64,000 nt of DNA from Bacteroidales bacterium (GTDB lineage: Bacteria; Bacteroidota; Bacteroidia; Bacteroidales; UBA932), in assembly GCA_017962375.1 (NCBI GenBank), contig JAGCVJ010000016.1, positions 1-64,000 on the forward strand, written 5' to 3'. Positions 8,558 through 16,346 of the stretch are shown here, one piece after another; positions within the stretch are counted from its first letter, which is position 1, and each line of letters starts with the position of its first letter. Below the pieces are notes generated by a model. The model saw only the letters and a list, made by a program, of their open reading frames with translations, was not told where the DNA came from and did not search any database. The position numbers and the translations under genes are program-made.

Positions 8558-9127
8558 CTAATGACTTTTGCGTTTTTCTGGCCAGTAATAACCTTTTACA
8601 TTATCATCAGTTCCTCCCTTAACTGCCCAGTAATATTGGCTTGAGTACCTGTTGGGTTCTTCTTTGCATGTTTTTCCAGAATTTTTCCCGTTACTTCTTT
8701 CCTTAAGCGGCAGATACATATTGAAATACATTGGCAGCAAAACACATGATGAAATATGTTCACCATTCTCATCTAATGCAGAAGAAATATTCTTATAGCG
8801 TTTGGCAAATCTCTTCGACAACTGAAGTATTTTATTGTCAATGTAGTCATACCCAGAGGACCGATGAACCAAGACAGAATCTACCTTATCGTTCGAGTTG
8901 ACATAAAACAGTAGTTCAACATAAAACTCCGGATGGTCGTACGATTTTGATATATCCTGAAATGTTGCACCATATAAAGCCTCATACATACCCAATGCAA
9001 AATGTTTTCCCTTATACATTGGAGGTGTTTCGGATTGTAAGTAATCTGAATTGTTTTCTGTCGGTTGTCCTGAAACGTATAACGGTATAAAGAACAACAA
9101 TAGAAGTATAGTTTTTTTAATTCTCAT
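8558..9127 (-). CDS. Secreted protein with TonB-C-like fold (hypothetical)
   Basis: 189 residues with a cleavable signal peptide (MRIKKTILLLLFFIPLYVSG). The segment FYVNSNDKVDSVLVHRSSGYDYIDNKILQLSKRF (about 70-105) has the spacing of the TonB C-terminal domain (V-x-G/K-V..SSG..LD..a), but no membrane anchor or Pro-rich spacer is present, so it is not an energising TonB protein. It may be a periplasmic binding module. It lies between the Cys-rich and the Big2 lipoproteins, with small gaps that point to one mRNA. Confidence 0.55.
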   Translation of the reverse strand: MRIKKTILLLLFFIPLYVSGQPTENNSDYLQSETPPMYKGKHFALGMYEALYGATFQDISKSYDHPEFYVELLFYVNSNDKVDSVLVHRSSGYDYIDNKILQLSKRFAKRYKNISSALDENGEHISSCVLLPMYFNMYLPLKERSNGKNSGKTCKEEPNRYSSQYYWAVKGGTDDNVKGYYWPEKRKSH

Positions 9128-9146
9128 AATAATAGTCCTTTAGATA

Positions 9147-10259
9147 TTAATTACTATGGTCACAATTGCCATTACAGTTTAATTGACCGCATATCGGACA
9201 AACGGTATATTGTCCACAATGGCACTGAGTTGCCAAGCAATCACAAATATCGCAATAAGGAATATCTCCTTGCTGACATCTGCCATTACAACCAGGTTGG
9301 CCACATTCAGGGCATAATTCATCATCTTCAACGATACATACACAATCCTTTTTGTAAAATCCGCATTGACCGCATACACATAAACAATTATATATCTGAC
9401 TTAGACAGTCAGGACAAACTAAATAATCAATGAAGTAAACATATCCGTCACAGTTAGAGCAATAATAATAGTTTCCATTAAAAGTTAGTCCGCTTTGCAA
9501 GCAATAAGGACAAAGGTTGTCCTCACCAGAAGAAAGCCCTCCATCCCCTTTTGTTGCAGCGTGTGGTACAGTCAGGCAAAGTCCTTTTACTGGCAAATCT
9601 TTGCCAAATTTATCAATCTTTTGGGTTCGGGACGTTACTAAACCATTAAGGTTAATCTCATGCATATGATTATTCTCATAATGGAATAATTGTTGAAGAA
9701 CACCATCATCTGTAGAGAAAATTACATAACCAGAAAAACTTCCTTTAGAGCAGCTGTATGGATACTTTATGGTACTATTGTTATTTGAAAAATTACCGAC
9801 AGAAGATACAAACCTGTGGGAGTAAATGCTGGAACCTTTTGAACATGATATCAATAAAGATATATTCAATGCTGCTTTTTTAATGTGTGTATTATACTGT
9901 CCCAAACCTTCGTGAACAGAAGCTTCCAAAGCATTTGCCATTATTACAGGAACTTCGACATAATAGCAATTATCATCATTCCCTTCAATGGCTTGCTCCC
10001 ATTCAATTATCATGTTCTCTGTCAACGAACAGTCCAAATTCTTGGTTCCTGCGGGAGTTAAACCTGAAGTAAAGAACTTTAGAGTTCTAGCATTTTGTTC
10101 AAAATACTCTTTGGCTTGAGCCTTGGTAAGAGCATTTGGATCTTTTTGCTTTATGACTTCATCTTTTTGGCAAGACAAAGCAAAAAGAACAATCATTGAA
10201 AAAACAGTCAGGCAAACGGTGATTCGCCTGACAAAATAGGTAACTCGTTTGCTAATCAT
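9147..10259 (-). CDS. Lipoprotein with Cys-rich zinc-ribbon-like C-terminus
   Basis: 370 residues: signal sequence with lipobox FALSC (Cys about 30), an unrecognised domain to about 245, then a Cys-rich tail of about 120 residues. The tail has at least five CxxC or CxxCG knuckles: CPYC/CSNC, CPDC, CGQCGF, CPECGQPGCNGRC, CDIC/CHC and CPICGQLNCNGNC. The regular spacing suggests metal-binding ribbons or disulfide-linked repeats outside the inner membrane, which is uncommon for zinc ribbons. First gene of the four-gene unit. No function is claimed. Confidence 0.65.
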   Translation of the reverse strand: MISKRVTYFVRRITVCLTVFSMIVLFALSCQKDEVIKQKDPNALTKAQAKEYFEQNARTLKFFTSGLTPAGTKNLDCSLTENMIIEWEQAIEGNDDNCYYVEVPVIMANALEASVHEGLGQYNTHIKKAALNISLLISCSKGSSIYSHRFVSSVGNFSNNNSTIKYPYSCSKGSFSGYVIFSTDDGVLQQLFHYENNHMHEINLNGLVTSRTQKIDKFGKDLPVKGLCLTVPHAATKGDGGLSSGEDNLCPYCLQSGLTFNGNYYYCSNCDGYVYFIDYLVCPDCLSQIYNCLCVCGQCGFYKKDCVCIVEDDELCPECGQPGCNGRCQQGDIPYCDICDCLATQCHCGQYTVCPICGQLNCNGNCDHSN

Positions 10260-10571
10260 AATTGAAAAACTATTTAATGGTTAATAGATAGTGATAGTCA
10301 TATCCAATATAATGTACACTTTTATCATTTTTTGCAAGATAGTGATTATTTGTTATAATATCAAATTTTGAGCCGGATTCTTTTGTTTATTTTTGAAATT
10401 AAATATCTGAATTAAGGTTAATGTTCATCTTCTCTAGGAGGGCAACCATCATTGCGCAATGAAGGATTATAGGATAATGAAACAACTGCGTAATTGCAGC
10501 CAATTATTGCTTTGTTACGATCTTTTCCCTTGAGATAATCCGGGGCTGACTTAGCTTTAAAACGATTTGTC

Positions 10572-10602
10572 TTTATTCCTTTAGGAATAATTCGTATATT
10601 TG
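10572..10602 (+). promoter_or_regulatory. Promoter of the MurNAc-salvage cluster
   Basis: TATATTTG at 10595-10602 is a perfect -7 box. TTTA at 10572-10575, 19 nt upstream, is a one-mismatch -33 box. The expected start near 10607 leaves a leader of about 40 nt before the kinase ATG at 10647. Confidence 0.65.
10573..10590. promoter_or_regulatory. Perfect 18-bp palindrome, candidate operator
   Basis: TTATTCCTTTAGGAATAA reads as TTATTCCT-TT-AGGAATAA, except that the two central bases are unpaired. It fills the spacer between the -33 and -7 boxes of the cluster promoter, the place where a bound dimeric repressor would block RNA polymerase. No regulator gene is adjacent, so the binding protein is unknown. 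It could also form an 8-bp hairpin, but it lies upstream of the predicted transcript. Confidence 0.5.
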
Positions 10603-10646
10603 CACGATTTGTTTTTAATCGGGAAATATTTTTAAAGCAATACAAG

Positions 10647-11495
10647 ATGATATTAGTAGCAGACAGCGGCTCAACCAAGGTGGATTGGGTTGCAATCAAG
10701 GAAGACGGAACAACCGTTTCTGTTAAGACCGCCGGCATCAATCCGGTTTTCATTACTAGAGAGAAGATAGTTGAGATACTCAGGACAAGCCTGGAATCAA
10801 TACTTGGAGACAATGTGACCGAAGTTTACTTCTACGGGGCCGGAGTTGTATCTGACTCAGTAGGAAGCGATTTGGAGGGCGCGTTTCAGGAAGTGTTCCC
10901 TGGAGTGAAGTGCTATGCGGCATCAGACATGCTGGCAGCTGCCAGGGCTCTTTGCGGAGACGGGAAAGGTATTGCCTGCATCATAGGAACCGGAGCCAAT
11001 TCCTGCTTCTTTGACGGAGAGAAGATGGCTGAGCACGTGAATGCCGGCGGCTTTATCCTCGGCGACGAGGCCAGCGGCGGATACTTTGGCAAGAGGCTGA
11101 TCTCTGACTTTATCAAGGGTCTGTTCCCTAAGGATATAGAGAAGGCTTTCATAGAGAGGTATGACCTTGACTACCTGAAGATTGTGGACAGGGTTTACAA
11201 GCAGCCTTCTCCTAACAGGTTCCTGGCGCAGTTCTCATATTTCATTGAGGAGTATCGCGATACAGAATATATGCAGAGCCTGCTCAAGTCCGGATTCAAG
11301 GATTTCATCACAAGAAATGTTTACGGATACAACTATCACGAATATCCGATGAATGTTGTAGGATCTATTGGTTACATCTTCCGCCGCGAGCTGGAGGAAG
11401 TGGCAGCAGAGTGCGGAGTTAAGGTAGGCAAGATCCTCAAGAGCCCGATAGAAGGACTGATTGATTACCACAAGAAGAAATATCTCGGAGACTAG
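10647..11495 (+). CDS. BadF/BadG-family amino-sugar kinase (GlcNAc/MurNAc kinase, MurK-like)
   Basis: 282 residues of the ASKHA fold: phosphate-1 motif DSGSTK at 6-11, phosphate-2 GTGANS at 114-119 and GDEASGGYFGKR at 139-150, the usual BadF/BadG N-acetylglucosamine-kinase pattern. It would phosphorylate GlcNAc or MurNAc at O6 in the cytoplasm. The next gene, 3 nt downstream, is murQ, which uses MurNAc-6-phosphate, so a MurNAc kinase role like MurK of Tannerella forsythia or Clostridium acetobutylicum is likely. Sugar specificity cannot be read from the sequence. Confidence 0.82.
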   Translation: MILVADSGSTKVDWVAIKEDGTTVSVKTAGINPVFITREKIVEILRTSLESILGDNVTEVYFYGAGVVSDSVGSDLEGAFQEVFPGVKCYAASDMLAAARALCGDGKGIACIIGTGANSCFFDGEKMAEHVNAGGFILGDEASGGYFGKRLISDFIKGLFPKDIEKAFIERYDLDYLKIVDRVYKQPSPNRFLAQFSYFIEEYRDTEYMQSLLKSGFKDFITRNVYGYNYHEYPMNVVGSIGYIFRRELEEVAAECGVKVGKILKSPIEGLIDYHKKKYLGD

Positions 11496-11498
11496 AAT

Positions 11499-12320
11499 AT
11501 GAGCGTAAAGAAGATAACAGAACAGGCCTCCAATTATTCAGACCTGGACAAGATGACAACCGGGGAGCTGATCCGCGGAATGAATGCAGAAGACAAGACA
11601 GTGCCGTATGCAGTGGAGAAATGCCTCCCTCAAGTTGAGAAATTCATAGACCTGCTGGTGGAGAGAATGAAGAAGGGCGGAAGGCTCTTCTACCTGGGAG
11701 CAGGAACCAGCGGAAGACTGGGCATACTGGACGCCAGCGAGATACCTCCTACATACGGAGCTCCGTTCGACCTGGTTATCGGACTGATAGCAGGTGGAGA
11801 CGGAGCTATCCGCAAGGCTGTGGAGAATGCGGAGGACGACTACGATATGGGCTGGGCAGACCTGAAGAAGTTCAATATCGGCGGATGGGATTCCGTAGTG
11901 GGAATCGCAGCCAGCGGCTCAACTCCATACGTTGTGGGCGCTTGTGCCAAGGCTCGTGAAATGGGGCTTCTGACAGGATGCATCACCTGCAATCCTGGAG
12001 CCAAGGTTGCCGAAGTTGTGGACATACCGATGGTGGCAGTAGTAGGCCCTGAGTTTGTAACAGGCTCAACCAGAATGAAGAGCGGTACAGCCCAGAAGCT
12101 GATACTCAATATGATATCCACCTCGGCGATGATCAAGCTCGGCCATGTGAAAGGCAACAAGATGGTGGATATGCAGCTGTCCAACGCCAAGCTGGTGGAC
12201 AGGGGTACCCGCATGATAATGGACGAGACCGGAATCAAGGATTATGAACTGGCCAAGGAGTATCTGCTCAAGTACGGCTCTGTCCGTAAGGGAGTAAATG
12301 CCTACAAGGCCGGAAAATAG
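11499..12320 (+). CDS. murQ: N-acetylmuramic acid 6-phosphate etherase
   Basis: 273 residues with one SIS domain. It cleaves the lactyl ether of MurNAc-6-phosphate to give GlcNAc-6-phosphate and D-lactate. Seen: GAGTSGRLG at 68-75, the catalytic-region Glu81 in ASEIPPT and Glu112 in AVENAEDD (matching E. coli Glu83 and Glu114), and STRMKSGTAQK near 189-200 followed by KMVDMQ. It lacks the C-terminal extension of the E. coli enzyme (298 residues) but retains the core. It is placed between the kinase and recR with gaps of 3 and 5 nt. Confidence 0.95.
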   Translation: MSVKKITEQASNYSDLDKMTTGELIRGMNAEDKTVPYAVEKCLPQVEKFIDLLVERMKKGGRLFYLGAGTSGRLGILDASEIPPTYGAPFDLVIGLIAGGDGAIRKAVENAEDDYDMGWADLKKFNIGGWDSVVGIAASGSTPYVVGACAKAREMGLLTGCITCNPGAKVAEVVDIPMVAVVGPEFVTGSTRMKSGTAQKLILNMISTSAMIKLGHVKGNKMVDMQLSNAKLVDRGTRMIMDETGIKDYELAKEYLLKYGSVRKGVNAYKAGK

Positions 12321-12325
12321 ACGAT

Positions 12326-12931
12326 ATGGGATATTCTTCCAAGCTGCTGGAGAAAGCGGTGGACCAGTTTTCCACCCTGCCCGGAATCGGGAAAAAGAGC
12401 GCTCTTAGGATGGCGCTTTACATGCTCAGGCAGCCTAAGGAGAATGTGGAGCTGTTTGCCTCGGCCATTGTGGGCATGGCAAACAATGTCAAGCACTGCA
12501 AGGTGTGCAACATGGTGTCGGACGAGGAGATTTGCTCTGTCTGCTCCGACCCGAGGCGCAACCGCAGCCTGATCTGCGTAGTGGAGAGCGTCAGAGACGT
12601 GCTCAGCATAGAGAACACGCAGATCTACAACGGGCTGTACCACGTGCTGGACGGCATAATCAGCCCTATGGACGGCGTGGGCCCCGGAGACCTTCCCATC
12701 GCTGAGCTGGAAGAGAGAATTGCAGCCGGCGGCGTAAAGGAAGTGGTGCTGGCCCTCAGTACGAGCATGGAAGGGGAGACAACCTCCTACTTCCTGTACA
12801 ACAGGCTGAAAAAGTACGACATAAAGATTACAGCAATTGCAAGGGGAGTGGCCTTCGGCGACGACCTCGAGTACACCGACGAGCTCACTCTTGCAAAGAG
12901 CATAGAAAACAGACAACCATTTAATATTTAG
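12326..12931 (+). CDS. recR: Recombination mediator RecR
   Basis: 201 residues, normal family length. Helix-hairpin-helix LPGIGKKSA at 18-26, a four-Cys zinc finger (Cys58, 61, 70, 73) and a Toprim domain starting near 82 (ICVVESVRDVLSIE, later STSMEGETT). With RecO and RecF it loads RecA on gapped DNA. It lies inside the salvage cluster, 5 nt after murQ and 9 nt before the symporter; that is probably co-transcription without a shared function. Confidence 0.95.
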   Translation: MGYSSKLLEKAVDQFSTLPGIGKKSALRMALYMLRQPKENVELFASAIVGMANNVKHCKVCNMVSDEEICSVCSDPRRNRSLICVVESVRDVLSIENTQIYNGLYHVLDGIISPMDGVGPGDLPIAELEERIAAGGVKEVVLALSTSMEGETTSYFLYNRLKKYDIKITAIARGVAFGDDLEYTDELTLAKSIENRQPFNI

Positions 12932-12940
12932 TTTTATACT

Positions 12941-14419
12941 ATGAATTCAACAATACTGCTTGTAACGTTCCTGGTTTATACCGCGATACTGTTCCTGATA
13001 GCGTACCTGACAAGCCGCAAGGCAGACAACAGCTCTTATTTCACCGGCAACCGCAAGTCTAACTGGTTTGTGGTGGCTTACGGTATGATAGGGGCGTCTC
13101 TGAGCGGCGTGAGCTTCATGAGCGTTCCGGGAAACGTGTACAACGAGAGATTCTGGTATCTTCCGATGCTTCTCGGATTTATCGGCGGATATCTGATAAT
13201 TGCGCTGGTGCTGCTGCCGCTTTACTTCAAGATGAACCTGACATCCATCTACTCATACCTGGAGAAGAGGTTCGGAATCTGCAGCTACAAGACCGGAGCC
13301 TCGTTTTTCATCATTTCCAGGTTCCTGGGAGCAACCGTAAGAACGTTCCTGGTAGTATTTGTGCTGTATAACTTCGTGCTCATCCGCCCTGACGGCAGCC
13401 ATATAATGCCGTTCTGGGTAGCCGCGGCGATATTCGTCCTGATCGCGATACTCTACACCCTCAAGGGCGGCGTGAAGACAATCATCTGGACAGATACCTT
13501 CCAGACAACCTTTATGATTGTGGCAGTGGTCCTTTCCCTGGTATTCATCTGCAAGGAACTGGGATGGGGCTTCGGCGATATGCTCTCAAACGTTCACTCA
13601 GACCCTCACTCAGACATATTTGACACCGACTGGAGCCACGGAACCCACTGGCTGAAGAGATTCATCAGCGGACTGGTTGTTCCGGTTGCCATGACCGGTC
13701 TGGACCAGAGCATGATACAGAAGAGCCTCAGCTGCAAGAACCTGAAAGAGAGCCAGAAGAATATGATGACATCAGTTGCCATGATGATTCCAGTGAACCT
13801 CCTGTTCCTGATTATCGGAGCAGTTCTGGCAATCTTCATGACCAACCATCCTGAGCTTCTGACATCAGTTACCAAGGCTGCCGGCGGAATTGAGGCAGAC
13901 AAGATATTCCCTACGGTTGCCCTTAGCCTGAAGCCTATTGTTGGAGTTGTATTCTTCATCGGGCTGATTTCGGCCGCCTATCCATCCTGCGCAAACGCAA
14001 TCACCTCTCTTACCACATCGGCGAGCATAGACCTGATAGGGATGGACAAGAAAGACTGGGACGAGAACAAGAAAAAGAATGTAAGGCAGAGAGTCAACAT
14101 CCTCATCTCCATTCTGTTCGTGCTTATGATGGTGGCATTCAACTACCTTAAGAGCGATTCCGTAATCAATATGGTATATGCCATAGCGTCATACACTTAC
14201 GGTCCTCTTCTGGGCTTGTTCATGTACGGCATTCTGACCAAGAAGGGCACATGCGACAAGGCCGTTCCGTTCATCTGCGTGCTGGTTCCGATTATCTGCT
14301 ACTGCATCCAGAACAAGGTGTTCGGCTGGGGCTACGATTTCGGTTTTGCTCTGATAATCGTGATAGCCGCTCTTACATTCCTGGGAATGTTGCTGTTTTC
14401 AAAGAAAAAAAATTCTTAA
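12941..14419 (+). CDS. Sodium/solute symporter (SSS family), probable MurNAc or amino-sugar importer
   Basis: 492 residues with about 13 membrane segments. The start has the SSS pattern SYFTGNRKSNWFVVAYGMIGASLSGVSFMSVPG, where the SGVSF and GNVY segments line the sodium site in family members. It belongs to the sodium/solute symporters of the SGLT/PutP type. Its position after kinase-murQ-recR suggests that it imports MurNAc or a related sugar, comparable to the MurT transporter described for Tannerella forsythia. That assignment is inference from context. Confidence 0.8.
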   Translation: MNSTILLVTFLVYTAILFLIAYLTSRKADNSSYFTGNRKSNWFVVAYGMIGASLSGVSFMSVPGNVYNERFWYLPMLLGFIGGYLIIALVLLPLYFKMNLTSIYSYLEKRFGICSYKTGASFFIISRFLGATVRTFLVVFVLYNFVLIRPDGSHIMPFWVAAAIFVLIAILYTLKGGVKTIIWTDTFQTTFMIVAVVLSLVFICKELGWGFGDMLSNVHSDPHSDIFDTDWSHGTHWLKRFISGLVVPVAMTGLDQSMIQKSLSCKNLKESQKNMMTSVAMMIPVNLLFLIIGAVLAIFMTNHPELLTSVTKAAGGIEADKIFPTVALSLKPIVGVVFFIGLISAAYPSCANAITSLTTSASIDLIGMDKKDWDENKKKNVRQRVNILISILFVLMMVAFNYLKSDSVINMVYAIASYTYGPLLGLFMYGILTKKGTCDKAVPFICVLVPIICYCIQNKVFGWGYDFGFALIIVIAALTFLGMLLFSKKKNS

Positions 14420-14424
14420 ATTTG
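14417..14424 (+). promoter_or_regulatory. Possible internal promoter before corA
   Basis: TAAATTTG matches the -7 box and overlaps the symporter stop codon. No good TTTG lies at the right distance upstream. The 64-nt gap after it is the largest in the cluster, so corA and later genes may also be transcribed from here. Confidence 0.4.
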
Positions 14425-14483
14425 TGCGATTAAGGATAATCCGCTATGTCTAACTCTATAATCATAAAGAAGGAGGCCGGAGT

Positions 14484-15443
14484 ATGATTCAGGTGTTCTA
14501 CAAATCTAAGGGGCAGATCCTTACTACCTCTGATGTAAAGGAATTGACAGAGAATTTGGGATTTGATGATGTCCTGTGGATAGATTTGTATGAACCCGAC
14601 AGAGTTGAGACGCAAGCGGTTGAGGACTTCCTTGAAACCACTCTCCAGAGCAGGGCTCAGGCGGAGGAGATCGAGAGTTCATCCCGCTATTCCGAAACAG
14701 ACAACGCAATCTTCGCAAATACGGACTTCATTTCCCCGGGGCCTGAAAGCTACTCCGAGGAAAGCGTGTCTTTTGTAATCTCCGAAGGTGTGCTGGTGAC
14801 TACCCGCCAGGCTCCGCTGCGTACCATTACCGAATTCCAGAAGAGGATGGGCTATTCCTACAAGCTCTATCCTACAGGCTATCATATCTTTGTGGCCATT
14901 ATGGAAAACAGGGTGGACCTGGATGCCGACATGATTGAGGTGATGGCAAAGGAGATCGAGAAATTCGGCCGCAACGTGAACGTGGGGGGCAAGGTTAACG
15001 AAGACTTCCTGCTGGATATCAACCAGATGCAGGAGAACACGATGATGGTGAGAGAAAATATCGTGGATAAGCAGCGAATTGTTACAGCCCTTACCCGCAG
15101 TGACAAGTTCCCGAGCGATATCCGCCCTAGGCTGGACGTTCTTGTCAACGATATCGCATCGCTTCTGAACCATACCAACTTCAACTTCGAGAGGCTTGAA
15201 TATCTGCAGAATACTGTGCTCGGTCTGATTAACCTGGACCAGAACAAGATAATGAGGATCCTGACTTATGTCTCCCTGCTGTTCATGCCGCCGACACTTA
15301 TTTCCGGAATCTTCGGAATGAACGTCAGGCTCCCGATTTTCGGAGAAGAGTTCTTTCTCAGAGACTTCTTCTGGATTATGCTTGTGATGCTGGCTTCGGT
15401 ACTGGTGGCCTCACTTATTTTCAGGAAAAGAAGAACCAAATAG
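14484..15443 (+). CDS. corA: CorA-family divalent metal ion transporter
   Basis: 319 residues: a cytoplasmic alpha/beta N-domain, a long helix, and two C-terminal membrane helices. The signature GMN is at 278-280 (LISGIFGMNVRLP), just after the first membrane helix, and the protein ends in a basic tail (FRKRRTK). It forms pentameric Mg2+ (or Co2+/Ni2+) channels. The start is supported by an AAGGAGG sequence 7 nt upstream, unusually strong for this window, where most starts have no Shine-Dalgarno. The ROK gene begins 2 nt after its stop. Confidence 0.9.
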   Translation: MIQVFYKSKGQILTTSDVKELTENLGFDDVLWIDLYEPDRVETQAVEDFLETTLQSRAQAEEIESSSRYSETDNAIFANTDFISPGPESYSEESVSFVISEGVLVTTRQAPLRTITEFQKRMGYSYKLYPTGYHIFVAIMENRVDLDADMIEVMAKEIEKFGRNVNVGGKVNEDFLLDINQMQENTMMVRENIVDKQRIVTALTRSDKFPSDIRPRLDVLVNDIASLLNHTNFNFERLEYLQNTVLGLINLDQNKIMRILTYVSLLFMPPTLISGIFGMNVRLPIFGEEFFLRDFFWIMLVMLASVLVASLIFRKRRTK

Positions 15444-15445
15444 CA

Positions 15446-16336
15446 ATGGCAGTTCTAGGTATAGATCTTGGAGCAACCAAGATATCCGCCGCCATTTTCA
15501 GCGATGACGGGGATATTGTTGAAAGGCGTTACAGCCTTCTTGAAGGCCGCGCTGGCGACGACGCCGGAATGCTTATATCATCGGTTATAAGCGGTTTATG
15601 CAAAGATTTTGACATTTCAGGGGCGGGAATATGCGTCCCTGGAATTGTTTATTCGAAGAAGGGGACAGTCTGGTGTCCGAATATCCCGGGATGGGACGAC
15701 TATCCTCTGGCCAATACTCTGAAGAAGGCTCTGGGCGATATCCGCATTGAGATTGAAAGCGACCGCACCTGCTACATCCTCGGCGAGAAGTGGAGAGGGG
15801 CGGCTAAAGGCTGCGACAACGCCATCTACCTGGCAGTAGGCAGCGGAATAGGAGCCGGCATACTGCTGGACGGCAGAGTGATACACGGAGCGGACGACAT
15901 AGTTGGAGCTACCGGCTGGATGGCTCTGGAATCTGATTACGACACGGACTGGGACAAGTGTGGCTGCTTTGAGACCTTTGCCTCGGGCAACGGGATTGGC
16001 TATCAGGCCAGCAAGCTCTACGGCCGCGAGGTAACTTCCTACGAAGTGTTTGAAGGCTATGCCAAAGGCGAAGAAACTGCCGTGAAGGTAATCCGCAAGG
16101 CTGTTCAGATGTGGGGCAAGGGAGCCGCTAATCTGGTGAGCCTCTTCAATCCTGAAATCATAGTCTGGGGCGGCGGAGTATTCTCAGGCCCTGCAAAGGA
16201 ACTTATACCGGACATATACGCCGAGGCCTTGAAATGGGCACAGCCGATAGCCATCCGCAAAACTCGGTTCTGCGCTTCACAGGTGGGCTCAGACGCCGCC
16301 CTGATTGGCGCAGGATATCTTGCAAGAAACAAATAA
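15446..16336 (+). CDS. ROK-family sugar kinase (glucokinase-like), zinc motif degenerate
   Basis: 296 residues of the ROK family. Phosphate-1 motif DLGATK at 7-12, catalytic Asp106 in IESDRTCYILGEKWRG, and AVGSGIGAGILLDG near 130-143. The usual ROK zinc module (GH followed by CxCGxxGCxE) is changed: the expected GH reads GW (157-158), and only KCGCFETFASG remains (171-181), so two ligands seem absent. It is probably a cytoplasmic hexose or amino-sugar kinase and the second kinase of the cluster; its substrate is unknown. Confidence 0.82.
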   Translation: MAVLGIDLGATKISAAIFSDDGDIVERRYSLLEGRAGDDAGMLISSVISGLCKDFDISGAGICVPGIVYSKKGTVWCPNIPGWDDYPLANTLKKALGDIRIEIESDRTCYILGEKWRGAAKGCDNAIYLAVGSGIGAGILLDGRVIHGADDIVGATGWMALESDYDTDWDKCGCFETFASGNGIGYQASKLYGREVTSYEVFEGYAKGEETAVKVIRKAVQMWGKGAANLVSLFNPEIIVWGGGVFSGPAKELIPDIYAEALKWAQPIAIRKTRFCASQVGSDAALIGAGYLARNK

Positions 16337-16346
16337 TCAGTAATAT

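Larger units (their letters stand above)
10260..10646. other. Divergent intergenic region
   Basis: 387 bases between the start of the Cys-rich lipoprotein and the sugar kinase. The right end holds the kinase promoter and a palindrome (see those entries). Toward the left only a poor match to the -7 box is seen on the minus strand (TATATTGG at 10304-10311). A minus-strand frame in the middle has no convincing start. Confidence 0.5.

Noticed and set aside
10418-10813. Minus-strand frame of 131 codons across the kinase start
   Set aside because: Its start lies inside the kinase gene on the other strand, and the kinase frame is certain from its motifs. The part outside has no good start and no recognisable family.
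12302-12916. Minus-strand frame of 204 codons opposite recR
   Set aside because: It mirrors recR almost exactly, is rich in His, Arg and Cys in a way typical of antisense frames, and has no family match.
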